64,000 bases of DNA from Candidatus Peribacteraceae bacterium (lineage in GTDB: Bacteria; Patescibacteriota; Gracilibacteria; Peribacterales; Peribacteraceae), in assembly GCA_028703445.1 (NCBI GenBank), contig JAQVMW010000002.1:83751-147750 (forward strand). Direction: 5' to 3'. The notes beneath the pieces are model-generated. The model was not told the origin of the DNA. It saw nothing but the letters and a program-made list of their open reading frames with translations, and ran no database searches. Made by a program: the position numbers and the translations under genes. Below, in pieces: positions 18,531 to 25,015 of this stretch. Position 1 is the first letter of the stretch. The number at the start of each line of letters is the position of its first letter.

Positions 18531-18897
18531 GCTTTTCGCATGAACATCCACAAAAACATCAACAGTACACAAACAAAAACAAAGGAAATAATCGCGCGTA
18601 GATGAGCTTGAGACATGAAAAATGGGCACTCGCCCGACAAGAGTTGGGCAAATGCCCAGAATGACGCCATCGTTTACACTATTCGCCCAGAAAACTGGAG
18701 CGCCGCCCCCCTCACTATTTTAATGTCCCGTCTATTCGTTCTTCTGAGGACCCCAAAATAGTGAAGGGGAGGAGTTATGTGATGGCTTCAATATCCTACA
18801 GAGAAAGTCATCAGAATGTCAAGTCGCCGTAACCTATACAATTTGGCCAAGGGAAGCCATTGGCTGCCGTCCTTCCTTTCCCGCATACTCCTCCCCG
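18531..18897. other. Intergenic region with two hairpins
   Basis: I see no convincing gene in these 367 bases. A nested hairpin lies at about 18628-18661 (GGGCA...TGCCC around GCCC...GGGC). A near-perfect inverted repeat follows: the left arm at 18706-18721 reads CCCCTCACTATTTT and the right arm at 18755-18769 is its complement with one extra A, separated by about 33 bases. Neither has a clear T-tract terminator. The smpB promoter is at the right end. Confidence 0.5.
18860..18889 (+). promoter_or_regulatory. Promoter of smpB
   Basis: TTGGCT (18860-18865), an 18-bp spacer and CATACT (18884-18889) lie 8 bases before the ATG. A similar CATACT at 19375-19380 lies 9 bases before recR. Confidence 0.4.
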
Positions 18898-19335
18898 ATG
18901 AAGGTCATCGCCGAAAACCGCCGGGCACGTTTTGATTTCGAGATCCTCGAGACAGTGGAGGCCGGCATCATGCTCACGGGACCAGAGACGAAATCTTGTC
19001 GCGCAGGACATGTGAATCTTGCAGGGGCGTACGTCACCGTCCGTGACGGAAAGGCTTTTCTGAAAAATGCGACTATTGCGCCTTACAGTTTTGCGGCGCG
19101 CATGCCGCACGAAGAGCGTCGTGACCGCGCACTGCTTCTGAAGGCGGTGGAATTAAAGAAGCTCGCCGCGCGCGCAGAAGAAAAAGGCTTCACGATCATT
19201 CCTCTCGCCATGCATGTGGGGCATTTTGTGAAGGTAGAGCTTGGCATCGGACGCGGGCGCAAGAAGACCGATAAGCGCCAGCACATTCGCGAGCGCGAGG
19301 TCGCGCGCAAGCTCAAGCAGACGGGGGATTACTGA
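18898..19335 (+). CDS. smpB: SsrA-binding protein SmpB
   Basis: SmpB delivers tmRNA to stalled ribosomes in trans-translation. The 145 residues match the family: MKVIAENRRARFDFEI at the start, GIMLTGPETKSCRAGHVNLAGAY in the OB-fold, and the basic tail GRGRKKTDKRQHIRERE that enters the decoding centre. No tmRNA gene was found in this window. It is followed by recR after 54 bases. Confidence 0.97.
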   Translation: MKVIAENRRARFDFEILETVEAGIMLTGPETKSCRAGHVNLAGAYVTVRDGKAFLKNATIAPYSFAARMPHEERRDRALLLKAVELKKLAARAEEKGFTIIPLAMHVGHFVKVELGIGRGRKKTDKRQHIREREVARKLKQTGDY

Positions 19336-19389
19336 GGATGTACGAAAGGCATTCCCTTCATTTTCCGCATACTGCATACTGCATTCCCG

Positions 19390-19986
19390 ATGTCCCTTCT
19401 CCCCCCGCAAATCACGAAGGCCATAGAAGAATTCAGTAAGCTCCCAGGTATCGGATCCAAATCCGCCGAACGGCTCACATTTCACCTGCTTCGCAGCTCC
19501 AAGGCCTCGCCGGAAACGCTCGGCAAGGCGCTGACGGGCCTGAAAGTGGAACTGAAGTACTGCAGGCACTGCCAGATGGTCACGCTGCAAGAAGAGTGTT
19601 CCATTTGCATGGATACTTCACGCGACCATGCGACAATTCTCATTGTCGAGAATCCGTTGGATGTCATCGCATTCGAACGCTCCGGATACAAGGGTGTCTA
19701 TCACGTTCTGCACGGCGTCCTCTCTCCCATTGACGGCATGGGGCCCGAGCAACTGAAACTCCGGGAGCTTGTCGACCGCTGTGCGGACGGCAAGGTGGTA
19801 GAAGCGATCGTGGCGACCAATCCGGATGTGGAGGGCGAGGCCACGGCAAGCTTCATCCGCGAGCGGCTCAAAGATACGGTGCAGAAGATCACCCGTCTTG
19901 CGCACGGACTTCCCATGGGCGCGGATATCGAATTTGCCGATCAGGTGACGCTGAAAGAGGCGGTGGAGGGGCGGAGGAAGCTTTAG
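19390..19986 (+). CDS. recR: Recombination protein RecR
   Basis: RecR acts with RecF/RecO to load RecA at gaps. The 198-residue product shows the N-terminal helix-hairpin-helix (FSKLPGIGSKSAERL), a four-Cys zinc motif (CRHC...CSIC), and a TOPRIM domain (ILIVENPLDVIAFERSG ... VVEAIVATNPDVEGEATA). The short C-terminal segment is typical. It converges with the 19991 gene, with 4 bases between the stops. Confidence 0.97.
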   Translation: MSLLPPQITKAIEEFSKLPGIGSKSAERLTFHLLRSSKASPETLGKALTGLKVELKYCRHCQMVTLQEECSICMDTSRDHATILIVENPLDVIAFERSGYKGVYHVLHGVLSPIDGMGPEQLKLRELVDRCADGKVVEAIVATNPDVEGEATASFIRERLKDTVQKITRLAHGLPMGADIEFADQVTLKEAVEGRRKL

Positions 19987-19990
19987 TTCT

Positions 19991-21325
19991 CTACGGTTCG
20001 AGATGCCGTTCCGGGGTTTTCCCATCTCGGGAGAGGCGCATTACATATTCCTCTGCCGGAAGAGAAAAACCGTTGTGGTGTCTCCACACTCCATGCATTT
20101 GGTAAACGGCGCAAGAATCCTGAGGAAGCACGGAACCGTAGGGTATGGCCGTATCGTAGCGCCAGGTGACGATGTTCCGAATTCCCTGTTCGCGCGCGAA
20201 GTCGCTCCGTGCGACACGGGCGGCAGCAACAATGCCAGCGGCCGAAGATTTTCCTTGAGAACTGGCCGCTAAGCATCCTTGGTTGAGCGTTTCGAACATT
20301 GCTTCGCTTTCATCGCGACTGATGAGGAGGATATCCCGGAGATAGCCCTGTTGTTTAAGGTCGCCGAGTCGCTGAATTGCAGGGAAATTTGTCTCCAAAT
20401 TTCCTGTTCCGTCAATGCCATACAGCGTCACACGATCCTCCCTCATATCATCCGGAACTTGCCGTTCCATCAGTTGTTGAAAGGCGCCGGGATTGCAGCA
20501 TCCCTGGTACCCCCAGAGGAGTATCTGCCTGTAACGTTCCTGAAATTCCCTGAAGATCCCTTCGGTGGAGGTGCCGTTTCCGATGCCGAGCACCAAGGCC
20601 TCGGGCCATACCTTGATCTTTTCCAGCAACCCGATCGCACGCCTTCCCATTGCACGGGTCGCTTCAATGGTGGCTGTCACCATGGAATGATTCGGGATGG
20701 CATAGCGGCCTTCATGAAGGCCTTTTTTGCCACCCCAAACCTCAACCAGACGCTTGCGGAAGAGGGCAACGGCGCCCGCGAGAAATGCCCCGGTTTCTTC
20801 CGTTGGGATGAGCGTCCCCTCAAGAGAGTCTCCGCGGATTGCCTCTTCCATCACGGCCCATCGTGCGGGGTCCCACTGCCGGATTTCTTGTGGAGCGATG
20901 AGTTCCCGCGGGTAGCCGACCAATCGCCCGACGTGACCAAATGCCGTGCCCGCACTCCCCGTTGTCACTTCAATCATCGTGGTTTTTCCCGGGATGATCT
21001 TTTCCCCGGGTCTCGTATCCTCCTCCATTTTTTGAAGGAGGTGCACGTAGGTCGGAGCGTAGTGCGTGGACGAGAAATTACCTGCAAAATCCACCTGCCA
21101 GATTTTCGTTCCGGGGTATTCGTGGTGATGGTGCATTTCACAGTTCCTCAACGGCCGGATACTGTTCTTCTCAAGGAGGTAACAGTTGAGGCGCGCTTGA
21201 TTGGAAAGCGCGGTGAGATCGTTATACATCTGCACACGTTTTTGGCCGGCCACTTGTTCGGGATGAGGGTAGCGGTCACGGAATTTTTCCGTGCGATTAA
21301 GGAAAAGCCCTTCAAGAGCGCTCAT
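19991..21325 (-). CDS. PLP-dependent fold-type-II-like enzyme (cysteine synthase superfamily), catalytic Lys not evident
   Basis: The roughly 444-residue protein has landmarks of the tryptophan synthase beta/cysteine synthase fold. These are a phosphate or substrate loop EVTTGSAGTAFG where cysteine synthases have TSGNTG (residues 123-128), GYPRELIAP after it, and a Gly-rich LGIGNGTSTEG near 249-258. The region that normally holds the Schiff-base lysine (S-x-K-D-R) reads FSSTHYAPT, with His at about 90. It could be an atypical or non-PLP paralogue. The start at 21325 has TACAAT 7 bases upstream; 21331 is an alternative. It is divergent from a TrmB-type regulator that probably controls it. Confidence 0.6.
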   Translation of the reverse strand: MSALEGLFLNRTEKFRDRYPHPEQVAGQKRVQMYNDLTALSNQARLNCYLLEKNSIRPLRNCEMHHHHEYPGTKIWQVDFAGNFSSTHYAPTYVHLLQKMEEDTRPGEKIIPGKTTMIEVTTGSAGTAFGHVGRLVGYPRELIAPQEIRQWDPARWAVMEEAIRGDSLEGTLIPTEETGAFLAGAVALFRKRLVEVWGGKKGLHEGRYAIPNHSMVTATIEATRAMGRRAIGLLEKIKVWPEALVLGIGNGTSTEGIFREFQERYRQILLWGYQGCCNPGAFQQLMERQVPDDMREDRVTLYGIDGTGNLETNFPAIQRLGDLKQQGYLRDILLISRDESEAMFETLNQGCLAASSQGKSSAAGIVAAARVARSDFAREQGIRNIVTWRYDTAIPYGSVLPQDSCAVYQMHGVWRHHNGFSLPAEEYVMRLSRDGKTPERHLEP

Positions 21326-21404
21326 AGTCATAATTGTATTTTGTTTTATTATTACAAATAGTCAAGAAGTGTTATAGAGTGTTATACATGTAAAATATTG
21401 AGAA

Positions 21405-21463
21405 TTGCCGATTTTACGGTGATTATGATATAATAGCTATATAATGTAGATTATTATCTACAT
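21405..21463 (+). promoter_or_regulatory. Promoter plus palindromic operator for the TrmB-like gene
   Basis: TTGCCG (21405-21410), an 18-bp spacer and an extended -10 (TGA-TATAAT, hexamer 21429-21434) are followed by a perfect inverted repeat: ATGTAGAT (21444-21451), 4 bases, ATCTACAT (21456-21463). The repeat abuts the ATG at 21464, so a bound dimer would block initiation. Two copies of GTGTTATA 10 bp apart (21369-21376 and 21379-21386) lie toward the divergent gene. Confidence 0.65.
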
Positions 21464-22240
21464 ATGATCCCAGAACTTACAGAACTTGGATTCACGCGCA
21501 ACGAGGCGAATGTGTACTTCGCTTCCCTCAAACAGGGTGCCTGTTCGGTGCAACAGCTCGCCCATGCCACCGGTCTCAACCGCATTACGGTGCACAGTAT
21601 CGTCGAGAAGTTTCTCTCTCTTCAACTTTTTCAGCAGAGCATGGAAGGCAAGCGTCGCAGAGTCACCGTTGCATCACCCGAAAGGCTGTCGCTCCTTCTC
21701 GAACAGCCCGAAGAAGAACTCACACGGAAGAAGCGTTCCCTCGCGGCGATGTTACCGGCGCTCCAGGATCTTTACCGCCAGAAGGAGCGCGGCCTGCAGA
21801 TCAAGACCTTTCATGGCGTGCCAGGATATGTGCGGATGTGCGAGGACATCCTGACTTCCAGAACGGAAACACTCGAATACGCAAATATCGAGGCGCTCAA
21901 TGCCGTGATCGGCCCCTACGTTTTTTCCGATTACCTTCCCAGCAAATATCAGCGGAAGATTCCAACGAAGTTTCTCTACATTGATACGCCTGCCTCGCGC
22001 GCATACATCCGCAAGGCATACCTCGAGCGCCCAGAATCATCCCCGGCGGAAGCTAAATTCGTTCCGCGTGAGGAGTTTCCCATGGACAGCTTCTTCGTGA
22101 TCTACGATCAGAAGCTCGCCATCTTCACGCCCTCCACGATGGACGGGGTCCTCATCCACGATCGGGCGATCTACGAATCACTGCGACCGTTCTTCTACTC
22201 CGTGTGGGCGCGGGCAGGGAAGGCCGTGACGAATCGGTAG
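21464..22240 (+). CDS. TrmB-family transcriptional regulator
   Basis: The 258-residue protein starts with a winged-helix domain (ELGFTRNEANVYFASLKQG, then AHATGLNRITVHSIVEKF as recognition helix region, residues 5-60). The C-terminal domain resembles the TrmB ligand-sensing or PLD-like part. TrmB proteins regulate sugar and other metabolic genes, mainly in archaea but also widely in Patescibacteria. The divergent PLP-like gene is the likely target, and the palindrome upstream suggests autoregulation. Confidence 0.82.
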   Translation: MIPELTELGFTRNEANVYFASLKQGACSVQQLAHATGLNRITVHSIVEKFLSLQLFQQSMEGKRRRVTVASPERLSLLLEQPEEELTRKKRSLAAMLPALQDLYRQKERGLQIKTFHGVPGYVRMCEDILTSRTETLEYANIEALNAVIGPYVFSDYLPSKYQRKIPTKFLYIDTPASRAYIRKAYLERPESSPAEAKFVPREEFPMDSFFVIYDQKLAIFTPSTMDGVLIHDRAIYESLRPFFYSVWARAGKAVTNR

Positions 22241-22377
22241 AGGGACGGAAGAAGTTATGAGTAATTTGGATTAGGATTAGTGGGGAGGCTGAGAAGGTTT
22301 GTTAGGTATGTTAGGTTTGTTGGGAGAGGGAGGAGGGGGTGAGGGGAATCCGCATTGATGCCTGAAACCTCTCACTC

Positions 22378-22584
22378 TTAAAGTTTAGAATCCAGATTAA
22401 TAACTTGCTGAGCTTCTTGTCGGACACTTTCCTTAATGGGGTCAAAAAGCTCTGCGTCCTGTTCAGGATCATAAGGCACACCTTTGCTCGCGAGCTCACC
22501 ACCTACCTGAGCGACTGCGTCTCGCCAATAGGGATTGCCCCACCGCTTCTCAAGATCTGCGACGAAACGAGAATGTCTTTCCAT
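22378..22584 (-). CDS. Small hypothetical protein downstream of purH
   Basis: This 68-residue hydrophilic acidic protein (MERHSRFVADLEKRWGNPYWRDAVAQ) starts 2 bases after the purH stop on the same strand, so it may be translated by coupling. No known domain is recognised. The 130 bases beyond it hold short GTTAGGT-like degenerate tandem repeats (about 22290-22340). Confidence 0.5.
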   Translation of the reverse strand: MERHSRFVADLEKRWGNPYWRDAVAQVGGELASKGVPYDPEQDAELFDPIKESVRQEAQQVINLDSKL

Positions 22585-22586
22585 GG

Positions 22587-24104
22587 TTAATGGCGGAAAC
22601 CGCGGATGCCGGTAAGGATCATCGGTATCTTAAGCTCATTTGCTTTGGCAATCACCTCCTCATCGCGGATCGATCCACCAGGTTGGATGATGGCGGCGAT
22701 GCCGTATTTGGCGGCTTCCTCCACGCTGTCGGGGAAAGGGAAGAAGGCGTCGCTGGCCATCATGGCGCCCTTGGCTTTCTCGCCCGCCCGCCGTGCCGCG
22801 ATGATCGTACTGTCCACCCGGCTCGTCTGACCGGCACCGATGCCCACCGTGCAGGCGTCTTTGACGAAGACGATGGCATTTGATTTCGCATGCTTGACGA
22901 CTTTCCAGGCGAAGAGAAGGTCACGGATCTGTTCCTTCGTCGGCTTTGTGTCCGTCACGCACTTCAAGTCCTTCTCCGTCACCACGCGCGTATCCAGGTT
23001 CTGCACGAGCATGCCGCCGAGCGCAGTACGGAACGATGTGATTTCGGCCTCGGGTTTTTGGCAGTGGTTTTCGATCACGCGGATCCTCGGCTTTTTCCGG
23101 ATGAGCTCCAGAGCCTCCGGCTCGTATGCGGGGGCGATGATGATCTCGACGAAGATCTTCTGTTCCAGGATTTTCTCAACCACCGCTTTCGTACACGTGC
23201 GGTTGAGGGCGATGATCACGCCGAAGGCGGACAGGCGGTCGGCGTCGTACGCGCGCTGAAAGGCCTCGGCGATGTCCTTGTGCGAAGCGACGCCGCAGGG
23301 GTTGGCGTGCTTGATGCACGCGGCCGTCGGCTCTTCGAATTCGCAGACCAGATTCCATGCACCGTCCGCGTCGAGGATGTTGAGGTAACTCATCTGCTTC
23401 TCCTCCTGCTGCAGCACGGTCCAATCCAGCGGGTTCCCTTTCAATTCATAGAAGGCGCCCCACTGGTGCGGATTCTCGCCGTAGCGCAGCTTCATCCGGT
23501 TCGTGAGCATTACGCCCGCATGATCGCCGTCCGAGAGCGTGCGGGTAATGGCGCAGTCATAGGCGGCGGTGTGCAGAAAGACTTTTTCGGCGAGTCTCTT
23601 GCGCGTCTCCGGTTTCGTGTCTTTGGCATCCTTCAATTCCGCGAGGACGGATGTGTAATCCTGCGGATCGCAGAGCACCGTCACGCTCTCTGCGTTCTTG
23701 GCCGCGGCTCGCAGTAAACTCGGCCCGCCAATATCAATCTGCTCAATCATCTCTTCGCGCGTGACCCCGGGCTTGGCCGCAGTCTCCTCGAATGGGTAAA
23801 GATTGACGCACACGAGGTCGATCGGTTCGATGTTCAATTTCTTCGCCTCGGCCACATGGGTTGCGTCACCGCGCTTGAAGAGAATGCCGCCGAAAATGAG
23901 CGGGTGCAGGGTTTTGAGTCGCCCACCGAAGCACTCGGGAAATCCGGTCACTTTCTCGACCGGCGTTACATTGATTTTGGCTTTCTCCAGGGCTTTTTGC
24001 GTTCCTCCGGTAGAGATGATTGTAAATCCGAGTTCGACGAGCCCCCGGGCGAAATCTTCGATACCGTGTTTGTCACTGACCGAGAGAAGGGCAGAGCGAG
24101 GCAT
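22587..24104 (-). CDS. purH: Bifunctional AICAR formyltransferase / IMP cyclohydrolase
   Basis: PurH performs the last two steps of IMP synthesis. The 505-residue product has the N-terminal MGS-like cyclohydrolase domain (ALLSVSDKHGIEDFARGL, STGGT, GGRLKTLHPLIFGGIL) and the C-terminal formyltransferase domain (RYGENPHQWGAFY, KHANPCGVA, and the terminal IQPGGSIRDEEV ... MILTGIRGFRH). The start at 24104 (MPRSALLS) fits the family; an upstream Met at 24155 adds a non-conserved extension. No other pur genes are nearby. Confidence 0.97.
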   Translation of the reverse strand: MPRSALLSVSDKHGIEDFARGLVELGFTIISTGGTQKALEKAKINVTPVEKVTGFPECFGGRLKTLHPLIFGGILFKRGDATHVAEAKKLNIEPIDLVCVNLYPFEETAAKPGVTREEMIEQIDIGGPSLLRAAAKNAESVTVLCDPQDYTSVLAELKDAKDTKPETRKRLAEKVFLHTAAYDCAITRTLSDGDHAGVMLTNRMKLRYGENPHQWGAFYELKGNPLDWTVLQQEEKQMSYLNILDADGAWNLVCEFEEPTAACIKHANPCGVASHKDIAEAFQRAYDADRLSAFGVIIALNRTCTKAVVEKILEQKIFVEIIIAPAYEPEALELIRKKPRIRVIENHCQKPEAEITSFRTALGGMLVQNLDTRVVTEKDLKCVTDTKPTKEQIRDLLFAWKVVKHAKSNAIVFVKDACTVGIGAGQTSRVDSTIIAARRAGEKAKGAMMASDAFFPFPDSVEEAAKYGIAAIIQPGGSIRDEEVIAKANELKIPMILTGIRGFRH

Positions 24105-24536
24105 GAGAAGAAAAGAGCGGATGCAGTCTAGCGTGATGAAGGAGAAAATCAACACAAACAGCTTTCCTATGCGTTGACTGAAGCATTTGACAAAGCTAGA
24201 TTATGGTTGGATCTGCTGAAAATCAGATCTGATCATTCAGAGTGTCGGCAGGCACAAGGCTCCGAAGATATTTCCCTCGTATCCCCAGAAAGGACACGAA
24301 CTATGGACGACTTCGGTCACGTTTGGGCGAGCATCACGCTTGCCTTTGTCACGCTAGCGAGTACCGCAAGCGTGTGGCTGTACTAACTTGCCGGTCCCCT
24401 TTCCCTCCCGAGTTCTGGATAAGAATTCGGGAGGTTGTCATATTCAAATGAGATTTGGAAAACTGTGCGGAGTTACCAAAATCCGTAGCGGAAGATCGCG
24501 ATCTTCCGCTACGGGGATGAACAGAAAAAAACAGAA
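24105..24536. other. Intergenic stretch between purH and the hppA cassette
   Basis: I see no convincing conserved gene. A 27-codon frame at 24303-24386 encodes a hydrophobic peptide but has no supporting evidence. The stretch ends with the 32-bp palindrome at 24483-24514. Confidence 0.4.
24483..24514. repeat. 32-bp perfect REP-like palindrome
   Basis: The sequence is fully self-complementary, with half-site CCGTAGCGGAAGATCG. The identical palindrome occurs inside the RAYT gene at 53888-53919, and a 28-bp relative lies at 61657-61684. This is what REP sequences mobilised by RAYT transposases look like. Confidence 0.85.
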
Positions 24537-24602
24537 TCAGATGAACAGCGCCGCGAGTGCGAGCGTCAAAGTCGAGAGGAGCTTGATCAAGACGTGCAGG
24601 CT
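24537..24602 (-). repeat. Direct-repeat copy of the hppA 3' end
   Basis: These 66 bases match 25016-25081 with one mismatch (constant offset 479). They encode the same last residues of the pyrophosphatase plus its stop codon, in the same orientation. Similarity continues past the stop (CAGAATCA) with a 9-base gap. The pair brackets a unit containing a promoter, a small gene and terminators. Confidence 0.9.
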
Positions 24603-24604
24603 CT

Positions 24605-24640
24605 CAAAAAACTCTTCCGGGCGAGATTGTCCGGAAGAGT
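24605..24640 (-). terminator. Rho-independent terminator of the small membrane protein gene
   Basis: ACTCTTCCGG (24611-24620) pairs with CCGGAAGAGT (24631-24640) around a 10-base loop. On the minus strand it is followed by a run of six T. Confidence 0.85.
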
Positions 24641-24670
24641 GGAAGATTCATCCATCAAATCGGCGAGCTG

Positions 24671-24880
24671 TCAGCCCTTCCGTTTGGGAGAGGCGCGTAA
24701 ACTCCTATGGCAGAGCACAAGGATTCCGGCGCATCCTGCCATGAGAGCCAGTGAGCCCCACAGACCGAGCGCGGCAAGGTGCCACGTAAGGTTGAGGAGC
24801 AACCCGGCAACAAAACAGATGCAAAAGCAGCAGAACAGCACAACAGCAAAAACACGACCAGCCGTCTTCAGCGTTTCCAT
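24671..24880 (-). CDS. Small membrane protein carried between the hppA 3'-end repeats
   Basis: The 69-residue product has two hydrophobic helices (about 8-30 and 33-55) and a basic tail (RSLRASPKRKG). It is not recognised. A TATACT -10 (24950-24955, minus strand) would give a leader of about 60 bases containing a small hairpin (CCTCGGTATCGAGG). Its own terminator follows. The gene is the only cargo of the repeat-flanked unit. Confidence 0.5.
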   Translation of the reverse strand: METLKTAGRVFAVVLFCCFCICFVAGLLLNLTWHLAALGLWGSLALMAGCAGILVLCHRSLRASPKRKG

Positions 24881-24969
24881 GGGATAGCTCCAATATTGAA
24901 GGATCGAATCCGCATTCGTAAAAATGCACCTCGGTATCGAGGTAAGGAGAGTATAACTTTCTGTGTATG

Positions 24970-24995
24970 AAAAAGCCGGTTTTACCCGGCCTTTT
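24970..24995 (-). terminator. Terminator of hppA
   Basis: Downstream of the hppA stop, GCCGG and CCGGC pair around TTTTAC, with A-run and T-run on both sides. The hairpin can act on the minus strand (ending GGCTTTTT) and perhaps bidirectionally. Confidence 0.75.
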
Positions 24996-25015
24996 CAAAT
25001 CCAGAATCAATGGCT

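Noticed and set aside
22311..22502. Possible purH 3'-end remnant downstream of the small gene
   Set aside because: The only match is a few bases (CCGC...GATGCC); the translated frame does not resemble the PurH C-terminus.
24303..24386. 27-codon hydrophobic frame with a weak AGGA upstream
   Set aside because: Too short, with no conservation evidence and no clear promoter. Kept only as a remark in the gap entry.
24460..24530. Palindrome considered as a terminator or CRISPR-like unit
   Set aside because: No T-run, no regularly spaced repeats or spacers; its identity with the RAYT-internal copy favours a REP-like element.
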